A stretch of DNA of 64,000 nt from an uncultured Acidobacteriia bacterium (GTDB lineage Bacteria > Acidobacteriota > Terriglobia > Bryobacterales > Bryobacteraceae), in contig CAIQWJ010000052.1 in NCBI GenBank assembly GCA_903875575.1, forward strand, positions 124,001 to 188,000, read 5' to 3'. Every line of letters begins with the position of its first letter. The first letter of the stretch is position 1. Of this stretch, positions 1-8,611 are shown in pieces. The translations under genes were made by a program, and so were the position numbers. A model generated the notes under the pieces. It saw nothing but the letters and a program-made list of their open reading frames with translations, searched no databases and was not told where the DNA came from.

Positions 1-1
1 C

Positions 2-694
2 AACGGTTCGGGTAAATCGACGTTGCTGAACGCGGTGGCGGGCAGCTTCTTCCCGGACGAAGGCACCATTCACATCGCGGGCAATGACGTCACGCACTGG
101 CCGGAACACAAACGCGCCAGTCTGGTGGGCCGCGTTTTTCAGGACCCTTTCAAGGGCACGGCACCGGGCCTTTCCATTGCGGAAAACCTGGCGCTGGCCT
201 CATTGCGTGGGCAAAGTCGTGGCCTGGGCAAGGCGCTGAACGCGGGCTTGCGGAGTCAGATTCGCGATACCATCGCCGGACTCAATATGGGGCTGGAAGA
301 TCGTATCGATAACGCGATGGGCAGTCTTTCCGGCGGCCAGCGACAGGCCCTGACGCTCCTGATGGCCACGTGGCTGAAACCGCGCCTGCTTCTGCTCGAT
401 GAGCCCACGGCCGCGCTCGATCCCAAGAGTGCCGACAAAGTCACCACACTGGCGGGCGAGATTGTAGCCCGCGACAAGCTGACCACGTTCATGGTGACCC
501 ACTCCATGCAGCAGGCGGCGGCATTCGGGGACCGTCTGATCATGATGCATCGCGGCCAGCCAATTTACGATATCTCCGGCGATGACAAGAAGCGCGTTCG
601 CCCGGTGGAACTGCTGGAGAAATTCGAAGAACTGCGGCGTTCGGAACTCCTCGACGAAGCCGCCGCCGAAATGCTGGAGCGCAGCTATGTTTAG
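2..694 (+). CDS. ABC transporter ATP-binding protein (5' end outside window)
   Basis: The reading frame is open from the first bases of the window and already encodes the Walker A motif NGSGKST, so the true start lies upstream; a TTG at 23 is internal. About 230 residues are present. The ABC signature LSGGQRQALTLLMAT and Walker B LLLLDEPTAALD follow, then the H-loop (VTHSMQQAA). It energises import at the inner membrane. The next gene, overlapping by 8 bp, encodes a PF04392-type substrate-binding protein, so this is probably the ATPase of that uptake system; the permease should lie upstream. The substrate is unknown; some PF04392 systems carry tryptophan or other aromatic compounds. Confidence 0.93.
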   Translation, partial: NGSGKSTLLNAVAGSFFPDEGTIHIAGNDVTHWPEHKRASLVGRVFQDPFKGTAPGLSIAENLALASLRGQSRGLGKALNAGLRSQIRDTIAGLNMGLEDRIDNAMGSLSGGQRQALTLLMATWLKPRLLLLDEPTAALDPKSADKVTTLAGEIVARDKLTTFMVTHSMQQAAAFGDRLIMMHRGQPIYDISGDDKKRVRPVELLEKFEELRRSELLDEAAAEMLERSYV

Positions 695-1733
695 CCAAAT
701 GGTGAAGCGACTGGGCCTGGGGACGGTCCTGATCGTGCTGGCCGCGGCGTGTCTGCTCCTTTCCGACTGGCAACAGCGCGCGGGGCACTCCGGACGGATC
801 ACGCAGATCGCCATCTTTCAATTCAATTCCGTCAAGCTGCTCGAAGACGGCGTACACGGCTTACAGGCACGCCTGAAAGAAAAGGGCATCGCCGAAGGGC
901 CCAACTACCACTTCGAACTGTTCAACGCGCACGATGAGATGGCCACGGCCAACGCGATTGCCCGCGAACTGGTCTCGGGGAAATACGATTACGTTTTCAC
1001 CGTCAGCACGAACTGCCTCCAGGTAGTGGCCAACGCCAACAAAGACGGTCGCGTGAAGCATATCTTCGGCGTAGTGGCGGACCCAATGGCGGCCAAGGTC
1101 GGCATCATCCCCGGCGATCCGCTGGGGCATCCGAAACACCTGGTCGGAATTGGCAGTCTCATGCCGGTGGATGAAATTATGGACGCCGCGCGGAAGTTCA
1201 ATCCGCGTCTGAAGAAGTTCGGCCTGCCCTGGAATCCCTCGCAGGCGAATTCGGAAAAGTATGCGCAGATGGCGCGCGTCGTGGCGAAGCAGATGGGCGT
1301 GGAGTTGATGGAAGGGTCTGTCGAGAACACGACCATGGTGGGTCAGGTGACCGGATCTCTGGTAGCGCGCGGTGCCGATGCCATTCTCGCGCTGGGCGAT
1401 CTCACCGTGGCGGTTGCGATTGATTCGGTGGTAGCGGAAGCGCGCAAGGGCGGGATTCCGGTGCTTTCCATCATGACCGACGCGGTGCCGCATGGAGCGC
1501 TGTTCGCGGCAGGCTCGGATTATTTTCAGATTGGGAAACAGATGGGCGATATGGGGGCACTGGCGATTGGCGGCGAGCCGATCGCGAAGATCAAACTGCT
1601 CTACAGCGTCCCGAAGACCTACTCGGTGAACCTGCTGGCACGCGAGGGCCTGAAGGAAGATTGGCGCATTCCGGACGATCTGATCGCGAAGGCCACTGTG
1701 GTGATCGATAAAACCGGGACTCATAAGAAGTAG
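687..1733 (+). CDS. ABC transporter substrate-binding protein, PF04392 type
   Basis: This 348-residue protein starts at the ATG at 687, overlapping the end of the ATPase gene. Residues 1-27 hold an N-terminal hydrophobic segment (LGTVLIVLAAACLLL) acting as signal peptide or membrane anchor. The mature part has two alternating alpha/beta halves typical of periplasmic binding folds, with phrases such as VFTVSTNCLQ, VVADPMAAKVG, ALGDLTVA and GSDYFQIGKQMG that fit the PF04392 family. It should capture a small organic ligand outside the cytoplasmic membrane and deliver it to the importer. The overlap with the ATPase implies translational coupling. The exact ligand cannot be read from sequence. Confidence 0.87.
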   Translation: MFSQMVKRLGLGTVLIVLAAACLLLSDWQQRAGHSGRITQIAIFQFNSVKLLEDGVHGLQARLKEKGIAEGPNYHFELFNAHDEMATANAIARELVSGKYDYVFTVSTNCLQVVANANKDGRVKHIFGVVADPMAAKVGIIPGDPLGHPKHLVGIGSLMPVDEIMDAARKFNPRLKKFGLPWNPSQANSEKYAQMARVVAKQMGVELMEGSVENTTMVGQVTGSLVARGADAILALGDLTVAVAIDSVVAEARKGGIPVLSIMTDAVPHGALFAAGSDYFQIGKQMGDMGALAIGGEPIAKIKLLYSVPKTYSVNLLAREGLKEDWRIPDDLIAKATVVIDKTGTHKK

Positions 1734-1779
1734 TCTGCGAGACCTGCACGGTTTGCACTTTCACGCGTCTTGTATTGCA

Positions 1780-2502
1780 ATGAAGCGCCTGATAACGATG
1801 CTGGTGGTGGCGTCCGTCTCAGCCTCCGCGCAGTCGTTCGAGGTAGCGAGCATTCGCCCGCATCGTGACGGCAGCGACGTCGCAACAATTGAGGCCCCGG
1901 GACGTCTGGATGCCACCCTCACGCTGAAATACATGATTGAACTCGCTTACGATCTCGCGCCCAATCAGATCTCCGGCGGCCCCGATTGGCTGGATAAAAC
2001 AGCATGGGACATCACGGCTAAAGCCCAGGGTTTCAAGGGCGAAATCCCATTGGAAGCCCTGCGTCCCATGTTGCAGGAACTCATTCGCGACCGATTTCAA
2101 CTGAGGGTGCGCGCCGCTAAGCAGAGCCTTCCGCATTTCGCGCTGCTCATAGACAAACAAGGGGCAAAGCTCAAGCCATCTACCGAAACGAAGACGGAGT
2201 TCCGCCTGGAACGAGGCCCGGTGCTGACATGGACAAAAGTTTCCATGAAGCAGTTTGCGTCCTGGCTGGCACCGTATGTCCAGCCGGACCGCGTGGTGCT
2301 GGACGAAACGGGTTTGCACGGCGAGTATGACCTGCAGCTTCGCTGGACAGGGTCACCGATGGCAGCGGGCCAGGTGGTGGAAGGCACCGGGCCGACTATT
2401 TTCACCGCACTCCGGGAGCAATTAGGCCTACGGCTGGAAGCGCGACGCGGGCCGGTCGACACGTTGATTGTGGACCGGGCGGAACTGCCTTCGGAGAACT
2501 AA
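1780..2502 (+). CDS. TIGR03435 family secreted protein
   Basis: 240 residues from the ATG at 1780; an upstream in-frame TTG at 1753 would put nine extra residues before the signal peptide. The signal peptide (MKRLITMLVVASVSASAQS) is followed at once by the family hallmark FEVASIRPH. Other family blocks are LAYDLAPNQISGGPDWL, a DRFQLRVRAAKQ segment, LDETGLHGEYDLQLRW and the terminal VDTLIVDRAELPSEN. The family is known from its great expansion in Solibacter-type Acidobacteriota and has no established function. It is one of eight loci here. Secretion is inferred from the signal peptide; no catalytic motif is visible. Confidence 0.9.
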   Translation: MKRLITMLVVASVSASAQSFEVASIRPHRDGSDVATIEAPGRLDATLTLKYMIELAYDLAPNQISGGPDWLDKTAWDITAKAQGFKGEIPLEALRPMLQELIRDRFQLRVRAAKQSLPHFALLIDKQGAKLKPSTETKTEFRLERGPVLTWTKVSMKQFASWLAPYVQPDRVVLDETGLHGEYDLQLRWTGSPMAAGQVVEGTGPTIFTALREQLGLRLEARRGPVDTLIVDRAELPSEN

Positions 2503-2558
2503 CCTACAGTCGGAATCCGTGAGAGAGCCGCGACCGCAAGGGAGCGTTTGGCACCCGC

Positions 2559-3557
2559 CTACGGCCGACCCTCCCCGATCGCAATATAAGCCTTTGCACA
2601 CTGCTGCGCCACCGTGAGATACCGCCGCACGCCCTCCTTGCCGATCACCCACACATGCGGATCCCCAGGCAACCGCGCCTTCAGCTGCCCCAGCCTCCCG
2701 ATCGCGTCGTTGTATTCCGTGTGATTGCCAATCACCACGTCGGCACCCGCACCCGCCGCGATATCCATAAAACGTCCCGCATTCGAGACGTACGATTGCA
2801 GCATATCTTTGGTCGTTCTCGCACTGAGCGCAGTCCCGCCCCATTCCATCGCGAGGTGCTGCTCGCCGTGATCCTTCACCGGCACCAGCAGCGATAGCGT
2901 GCTGGCCGTATGCCCAGGCGTGATGTAAATCGTGAGAGTCGTATCGCCGAGCGTTACTTTCTGGCCGTCCGTTGCATCCGTGTCATGGCGCGGCGGATTC
3001 GCTTCCAGCGCGGCCATCGCCCAGTCTTTCGCCCCCATAATGACCTTCGGTTTAAAGGTGTCCTGAATATACTTCACGCCGCCATCGTGGTCGCCATGCG
3101 CGTGCGTGACGATCAGGATCTTAATGTTCGCCGGATCCAGGTGCAGCGTTCGCAGGCCGTCTTCAATCTCGTCCTTCGTGGCATACGCAAAAAGCGTGTC
3201 GATGAGAATGATCCCGGCTGACGTAGTGACCGCCCATGAAGTATGGTCTTTCGTGCCCACGTAATAGAGGTTGTCAAAGACCTGCTGCGGCTCCTGATAC
3301 CACTGCTCGCGCGGTGGCGCACCGCCAGGTCCTCGCCCCCCGCCTCTGCCTCCCGAACCACCCCGTCCCCCGGAAGGACCGAACGCCGCCGCAATAGGCG
3401 CAGTCTCCGCGGGACACGCGAGATGCGCCACCCCGCGATTATTCGAATCCACCAGCGCCATCGCGGCATTGCGATGAGCGGTGCCCGTATCGGCGGGTTG
3501 CGCGAAAGCGGCAGCACTCAGAATCAGACCGAAGCCGAAAACATCGAACATTCGCAT
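2559..3557 (-). CDS. Secreted metallo-beta-lactamase-fold hydrolase with Gly/Arg-rich insert
   Basis: The start is placed at the ATG at 3557 (MRMFDVFGFGLIL), giving 332 residues with a signal peptide; the frame stays open far upstream but that part is not protein-like. The metal site THAHGDHDGG is the MBL HxHxDH motif, with later GHTAS and GNHTEYND segments carrying the remaining His ligands. A low-complexity Gly/Arg stretch (GGRGGSGGRGG) lies between the N-terminal segment and the MBL domain. The arrangement resembles class B3-like periplasmic hydrolases, but the substrate, beta-lactam or otherwise, cannot be assigned. It is divergent from the carboxylesterase gene at 3642. Confidence 0.85.
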   Translation of the reverse strand: MRMFDVFGFGLILSAAAFAQPADTGTAHRNAAMALVDSNNRGVAHLACPAETAPIAAAFGPSGGRGGSGGRGGGRGPGGAPPREQWYQEPQQVFDNLYYVGTKDHTSWAVTTSAGIILIDTLFAYATKDEIEDGLRTLHLDPANIKILIVTHAHGDHDGGVKYIQDTFKPKVIMGAKDWAMAALEANPPRHDTDATDGQKVTLGDTTLTIYITPGHTASTLSLLVPVKDHGEQHLAMEWGGTALSARTTKDMLQSYVSNAGRFMDIAAGAGADVVIGNHTEYNDAIGRLGQLKARLPGDPHVWVIGKEGVRRYLTVAQQCAKAYIAIGEGRP

Positions 3558-3641
3558 AGGCCAATAGTCTATCTCAATTTTGTTCGGCAATTTTTTGGGG
3601 CCGCTTCCTCTCAATACAGACATATACTGATGTGAGCCGCC

Positions 3642-5357
3642 ATGCACAAAACCACCCCCAAAAGCCAACGAGCCGCAACCGCAGCCCTCGCCCTCGCCGC
3701 AATCGTCTCCCTGACTCTCGCCACCCAGGCCCCCGCCGGCGTCATGCTCGCCATCCCCGGTGACCCCGTTGCCCTCGATACCGGCAAGCTGTCCGGCACC
3801 ATGCTCCCCGATGGCGTCAAGGCTTATCTCGGAGTCCCCTTCGCCGCCCCGCCCGTGCGCGAACTCCGCTGGCACGCGCCCGCCCCCCTGAAACCCTGGA
3901 ACGGCGTCTACACCGCCAACGCCACCCGCGCGGAATGCGTCCAGACCCTTCGCTCCGCCAGCATCAACCACTACTTTGGCGAGGAGGATTCCGCCGAAGA
4001 CTGCCTCTACCTGAACCTATGGGCCCCCGGCAATGCGAAAAAAGGCGCGAAGCTCCCCGTGGTGGTGTGGATCTACGGCGGTGCCTTCAACGTCGGCTCC
4101 GCATCCAGCCCCATCTATGCCGGGCAGCACCTCGCCCAAAAAGGCGTGATCTATGTCGCCATCAACTATCGTGTCGGGCTCTTCGGCTTTCTCGCGCACC
4201 CGGAAATGACGCAGGAATCCGGGCACCACGCCAGCGGAAACTGGGGTTTTCTCGATCAGGTCGCCGGACTCCAGTGGGTCAACCGCAACATTGCGGCCTT
4301 CGGTGGCGATCCCGCCAACGTGACCCTGGTGGGCCAGTCCGCCGGCTCCGCGTCCATCAACAATCTGCAGGCCAGTCCCCTCGCAAAGGGTCTGTTCGTG
4401 CGCGTCGTCGGTATGAGCGGAGCCACGGTGGCGGGCGGCATGGGCAGCAGCACGGCGCTCGCCATCTCGGAACAGCAGGGCCTGAAACTTCAGGAAGCTC
4501 TGAAGGCAAAGAACCTCGCGGAGATGCGCACGTTCTCCTCCGACAAGGTCGTCGCCGCCGAGCAGCAGGCCGGCGTTCGCGCGGGCCCCGGCATTGACGG
4601 CTATTACTTAACCGAACCAGTCGATAACATTTTCAGCGCGGGCAAACAGAATGACGTTGCGGTCCTCGCCGGTTCCACCGCCAACGATATCGGCAACACC
4701 CCGGCCATCCTTCGCGCCACAACCCTGGCCGACTACCAGGCCATCGCCCGGCAGTCTTATGGCGAGAAAGCGGACGAATTCCTCCGCCTGTTTCCGGCAA
4801 CAACGGATGCGGAAGCCCGGCATCAGGCGGCCGAAGCCGGTCGCAACAGCGGCATGGCGCAGAGCGCGCGTAACTGGGCCAAAGCCCAGACCAGAACCGG
4901 CAAGCAACCCGCGTGGCTCTTTCTGGTGAGCCGCGTGCAGCCGTTCACGCCGGGTGTGCTCTTCTCCGATTTCAACCCGGCCACGGCCGGTGCCTATCAC
5001 ATGGGCGACGTGCCTTACTGGCTGGGCACCTATGACGCTTTCAACATGTTCCGCACCACGCGCGACTGGACGCCGTACGACCGTGAACTCTCCACGAAGA
5101 TGCAGGACGTCATTGTCGCCTTCGCCCGCACCGGCAATCCCGGCACTCCCGCGGTGAAGTTCACCGCATATAACCCGGAAAACGAAACAAGGGTGGATTT
5201 TGGCGACACCGTCCGCAACGAGACGCTTAACTCAAAGGCGATGGACTTCCTCGGGGCCAACACGGGGGGAGGCCGAGGTGGGGGTGGTCGAGGAGGTTCG
5301 GGAGGTCGCGGAGGCTCAGGAGGACGCGGAGGGGCTGCCCGGCCGACCACTTTCTAG
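3642..5357 (+). CDS. Secreted type B carboxylesterase with glycine-rich tail
   Basis: 571 residues with an N-terminal signal segment. Hallmarks of carboxylesterase type B are YLGVPFAAPPV, EDCLYLNLW, the oxyanion segment YGGAFNVGS, and the nucleophile elbow GQSAGSAS with Ser233; the usual Glu before Ser is Gln here. A catalytic His candidate lies in AYHMGDVPYWLGT. It should hydrolyse carboxylic esters outside the cytoplasm. The last 35 residues or so are a Gly/Arg repeat (GGRGGGGRGGSGGRGG) after the fold is complete, like inserts in two MBL-fold proteins of this window. Codons here favour C in the third position more strongly than in neighbours. Confidence 0.92.
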   Translation: MHKTTPKSQRAATAALALAAIVSLTLATQAPAGVMLAIPGDPVALDTGKLSGTMLPDGVKAYLGVPFAAPPVRELRWHAPAPLKPWNGVYTANATRAECVQTLRSASINHYFGEEDSAEDCLYLNLWAPGNAKKGAKLPVVVWIYGGAFNVGSASSPIYAGQHLAQKGVIYVAINYRVGLFGFLAHPEMTQESGHHASGNWGFLDQVAGLQWVNRNIAAFGGDPANVTLVGQSAGSASINNLQASPLAKGLFVRVVGMSGATVAGGMGSSTALAISEQQGLKLQEALKAKNLAEMRTFSSDKVVAAEQQAGVRAGPGIDGYYLTEPVDNIFSAGKQNDVAVLAGSTANDIGNTPAILRATTLADYQAIARQSYGEKADEFLRLFPATTDAEARHQAAEAGRNSGMAQSARNWAKAQTRTGKQPAWLFLVSRVQPFTPGVLFSDFNPATAGAYHMGDVPYWLGTYDAFNMFRTTRDWTPYDRELSTKMQDVIVAFARTGNPGTPAVKFTAYNPENETRVDFGDTVRNETLNSKAMDFLGANTGGGRGGGGRGGSGGRGGSGGRGGAARPTTF

Positions 5358-5363
5358 CGATGT

Positions 5364-5405
5364 GTTCTTGGCGTCCTTTGCGTTCCTCGGCGTACTTCGC
5401 GTGAA
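5364..5405 (+). repeat. Degenerate ~10-bp-phase intergenic repeat
   Basis: Just after the esterase stop, four units of about 10 bases each contain a central GCG preceded by T/G-rich bases (ggcgtcc, tgcgttcc, ggcgtact, cgcgtgaa). A related unit set lies at 8471-8507. It encodes nothing recognisable. Confidence 0.4.
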
Positions 5406-5465
5406 AGCGTTCCAGTCGATTCTCCAAAACGAGATGGAAGTCTGCATGCAGATAGTTTTCAGAAC

Positions 5466-6383
5466 ATGCGTATTCCCACGATTCCTTCGGTAATGCTCGT
5501 CGCGGCCGCAGCGGCCTGTGCGGGTTTCGCACAGTTGGCTCCAGATCAGCCTCATGGACACAGATTTGAAGTCGCCTCGGTGAAGTACGTAGGTCCCTAC
5601 AATAACGACAGGGACCCGGAGCAGCGCGGTGGTCCGGGAACTTCCGAACCGAATCGTATTACCCGCGAAAATATTTCCATGTTGGCCTTTTTGGCCCGCG
5701 CCTATGGACAGGATTTCAGCCAGATTTCCGGCCCCCCATGGCTTTCCACGGAGCAATACACGATCATCGCGACGCTCCCTCCTGGTACCACCAAAGACCA
5801 GCTTCCGGAAATGTGGCGGGGCTTGCTGGAAGAACGCTTTCATCTGGCCGTGCATCACGCCACCAGAGATCTGCCGGTTTATGAGTTGGTAATCGCGAAG
5901 AACGGCCCCAGGCTAAGGGACTCCGCTGGGAATCCGGGTCAACCTGTCGCGGGCTCCGGGCGTTTGATTGCCGGCCGGGACGGGTTTCCAGTGCTTCCGC
6001 CCGGCGTTCGTCAGGCCGCTTTCCAGCCTATAGTAGATGGCGAGCGAGTAACTCGGGAGACCTTCCGGGATTACTCCATGGAAGATCTGGTCAAGAACCT
6101 CGCGTGGCCTTTAGGATGCACCGAGTGGGAGCATGTGATCTGTACGGGACACGTCGTGGACAAGACGGGACTAACCGGCAAATACGATTTCACGCTTGAA
6201 TACGCGGGCGCGCACGACCCCGGCGGCGCTTTTCCTCCCGCGAGGGAGGACGGCCAACCGAGCCGCGCTCCGAGCCTGTTTGATGCTGTCCAACAGCAGC
6301 TTGGCCTGCAATTGCGGGAGGCGAAGGCACCGATGGACGTGCTGGTGGTAGACCACGTGGATAAAATCCCGACCGAAAACTAG
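5466..6383 (+). CDS. TIGR03435 family secreted protein
   Basis: 305 residues, one of the longer copies. A signal peptide (MRIPTIPSVMLVAAAAACAG) precedes FEVASVKYVG. Family blocks include FLARAYGQDFSQISGPPWL, EERFHLAVHHATRDLPVYEL, VVDKTGLTGKYDFTLEY, FDAVQQQLGLQLREAKAP and the C-terminal MDVLVVDHVDKIPTEN. Cys residues in the last third (GCTEW, VICTG) are not seen in the neighbouring copies and might form a disulphide. It is first of three consecutive same-strand family members, with 15 bp to the next. The function is unknown. Confidence 0.9.
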   Translation: MRIPTIPSVMLVAAAAACAGFAQLAPDQPHGHRFEVASVKYVGPYNNDRDPEQRGGPGTSEPNRITRENISMLAFLARAYGQDFSQISGPPWLSTEQYTIIATLPPGTTKDQLPEMWRGLLEERFHLAVHHATRDLPVYELVIAKNGPRLRDSAGNPGQPVAGSGRLIAGRDGFPVLPPGVRQAAFQPIVDGERVTRETFRDYSMEDLVKNLAWPLGCTEWEHVICTGHVVDKTGLTGKYDFTLEYAGAHDPGGAFPPAREDGQPSRAPSLFDAVQQQLGLQLREAKAPMDVLVVDHVDKIPTEN

Positions 6384-6398
6384 CGGCCAGACGCGGAT

Positions 6399-7242
6399 AT
6401 GCAAGGAACGAAATGGATCATCGCAGGAATGGTTCTTGCCGGGGTCATCGCAGCAGCTGCCGAAGCCGCGGCGCCCCCTCCGGCGTTCGAAGTGGCGTCG
6501 GTGAAACTGTACACTCTACGGCAACTGCCGGGGGGGATACGGGAGGCCGTGATGAGAGATCCCGGACCCATCCACTTCCAGATCAGCGGAACCCGCGTAT
6601 CCACACGCGGCACTCTGCTGGCGCTGGTTCGCCTCTCATGGGACCTTGATGCGTCCCACGTGCGCCTGAGCCCGGCATTGGCGGACAACTGGGCCGTTTC
6701 CGAAATCTACGAAATCGAGGCCCGCGCACCGGGGGACGCAACTCCCGACCTGACGCAGGTCCGGGAAATGACGCAGACGCTCCTGGCGGAGCGCTTCCAG
6801 CTCAAGGTCAGCCGCAGTAACCAGGTAATGCCGGTTTATAATCTCACAGTCGCGCCCGGCGGGCCAAAGCTCAAGCCAGCCAGCTTTCCCGATGATCCGC
6901 CGCAGACCCGGAACGAAGGCTCCACCAGAGCGCACGCTCGCCTGCGTTACCGCAATTTCTCAATGGCAGATCTTGTGGAGGCGGTGAGGCGTCAGTTCGA
7001 TCGTCCGCTCCTCGACAAAACCGGGCTCACCGGGGGCTTCGATTTCAGCCTGGATTATGAGGAGCAGCCCCCCCCCCGGAATGCCAGGCGACCTGGTGGC
7101 TGCGATGGGCCTGCCGGATCGGGAGCCGGGGATGCCGATAATAGCGTCACTCCGGGAGCAACTCGGATTGCGGGTCGTTCAGGCCAGGGAGCCGGTTGAA
7201 ATCCTGGTGATGGAACATGCCGAGAGGCCTTCGGCCAATTAA
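6399..7242 (+). pseudogene. TIGR03435 family gene with a single-base frameshift in a C10 run
   Basis: From the ATG at 6399 the product runs through a signal peptide, FEVASVKLYT, ERFQLKVSRSNQVMPVYNL and LLDKTGLTGGFDFSLDY, then hits ten consecutive C bases at 7068-7077 and goes out of frame, ending at 7199 in an unrelated Gly-rich tail. In the +1 frame the normal family ending continues (SLREQLGLRVVQ, then VEILVMEHAERPSAN) to the stop at 7242. Nine C bases would restore one continuous ORF of 280 residues. Possible causes are a real mutation, slipped-strand phase variation, transcriptional slippage or a sequencing error. No other damage is visible, which argues for a recent or reversible change. 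Confidence 0.85.
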
Positions 7243-7400
7243 CGTTCGTGCCGTGATTGATCCGCCCCGCGCAATCTGCTGGAGGTGCCCGATTGGACGT
7301 CACATCTCTCGGGTCTTTGGGCAACACTCAGCATGCAGGACTCACCCACAAGGGGAATGGTGGCGGAACTTTCTATCTGGCTTCGGCGTCAATACCAGGG

Positions 7401-8249
7401 ATGAGATTGTCCTGCTTCCTTGTGCTCTTGTTCGGAGTCGTGGAGTTTGCAGCAGCTCAGCCGCAGTTCGATGCCGCATCCGTTCGGCTCGTGACCGATC
7501 CGGATCTTCGTACGAGGTCCGGCATGGGCGAAAAATCGCAAGGCACGTTTTTCGCCGAGAATATGCCACTTCACTTTCTCCTGCAGGAAGCTTACGGAAA
7601 TAACCCCGACCAAAGCTGGGTGCTGCAGTCGATGAGAGGGCTTCAACGCGCCTCCTGGGAGAGTCTGCGCATATTGAATGAACCCGAGTGGGTGAAATCT
7701 GACCGGTACGATGTGTTAGCGAAATCGGCCGCTGCTGCCTCTGTCGGTGTGCGAAGCCAACAGCAGATGATCGGGGATCAGACGCAATTGGATCTCATGC
7801 TTCGGGCGCTTCTCGAAGAAAGGCTTCATCTCAAGGTTCATCGCGAGACGAAAATCCTTCCTGTCTATGAACTCGTCGTATCGAAGTCGGGCATGCTGAC
7901 CCAGGGAAACTGCGCCGATGCCTGCCGAACCTCTGATTTCGGACAGAAAGGTGCTGATCTCACCGTCGACGGAGAGGCCATGAGCGCAACCGAACTCGCA
8001 GGTACTCTTTCGATGGTGCTTGATCGACCGGTGATTGATCTGACTGGCGTCAAGGGAACGTTTGATGTCCACCTGCAATGGACACCCGATCCCGGCGAAG
8101 TAGGCGGTTCTGACATCACGTCAATTGGGGAGAGTTCCGGCTCGATCTTCACAGTGCTGAAGGAACGTCTCGGCCTCAAGCTCCAGAGAGCCAACGGTCC
8201 GGTCGAAGTTCTCGTGATTGATCACGTCGAAAGACCCACCGCAAACTGA
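7401..8249 (+). CDS. TIGR03435 family secreted protein
   Basis: 282 residues from the ATG at 7401, chosen because a signal peptide (MRLSCFLVLLFGVVEFAAAQ) follows it and leads straight into QFDAASVRLV. Family blocks are EERLHLKVHRETKILPVYEL, VIDLTGVKGTFDVHLQW, LKERLGLKLQRANGP and VEVLVIDHVERPTAN. Between the domains a CADACRTSDFGQKG segment carries two Cys residues. Third member of the local array. No function is known; extracytoplasmic location is inferred. Confidence 0.9.
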   Translation: MRLSCFLVLLFGVVEFAAAQPQFDAASVRLVTDPDLRTRSGMGEKSQGTFFAENMPLHFLLQEAYGNNPDQSWVLQSMRGLQRASWESLRILNEPEWVKSDRYDVLAKSAAAASVGVRSQQQMIGDQTQLDLMLRALLEERLHLKVHRETKILPVYELVVSKSGMLTQGNCADACRTSDFGQKGADLTVDGEAMSATELAGTLSMVLDRPVIDLTGVKGTFDVHLQWTPDPGEVGGSDITSIGESSGSIFTVLKERLGLKLQRANGPVEVLVIDHVERPTAN

Positions 8250-8611
8250 TTTGACGCGCGGGCGGTGGAGCGATTGCGACTGAAAAGCGTGTCGACTTCG
8301 TCGTCGGTAAACTGACGCCGCAACGGCGCGAAAAGCTCCACGAGATCTTTCGGTTCAGCCAATGGCGATGCGGCCATCGGCGCTGGCGCTTTCTCATCGA
8401 GCGTGTCAAGGGCCTTTGCAAGCAGTTCGTCCGCACCATTATGGAGTTCAGGATTCACACTGTAATTCTTCTCTGCGCCCTCCGCGTCTTCCTCTGCGCC
8501 CTCCGCGAGAAAGTTCGTTGCGGTCGAATTTCCAACTCTATTTACCCTGAAATCAACAACATGAAAAATTCTCGCCCAAATACCCACTAACCCACATGTT
8601 ACTCGTAGGGC
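8250..8611. other. Intergenic stretch with possible gene remnant on the minus strand
   Basis: About 360 bases between two plus-strand genes. On the minus strand an open frame (8587 to 8222) encodes, after a low-complexity Glu/Ala part created by the 10-bp repeats, a protein-like segment (ADELLAKALDTLDEK, then LFAPLRRQFTDDEVDTLFSRN). It overlaps the end of the TIGR03435 gene and has no good start; a GTG at 8458 is one option. It may be the 3' remnant of a gene. I do not recognise the family. Confidence 0.3.
8471..8507 (+). repeat. Tandem 16-bp direct repeat in GCG-phased array
   Basis: The 16-mer ctctgcgccctccgcg occurs perfectly at 8471-8486 and again at 8492-8507, separated by five bases. 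Each copy is itself two ~10-base units with a GCG core, like the array at 5364-5405. Confidence 0.6.
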
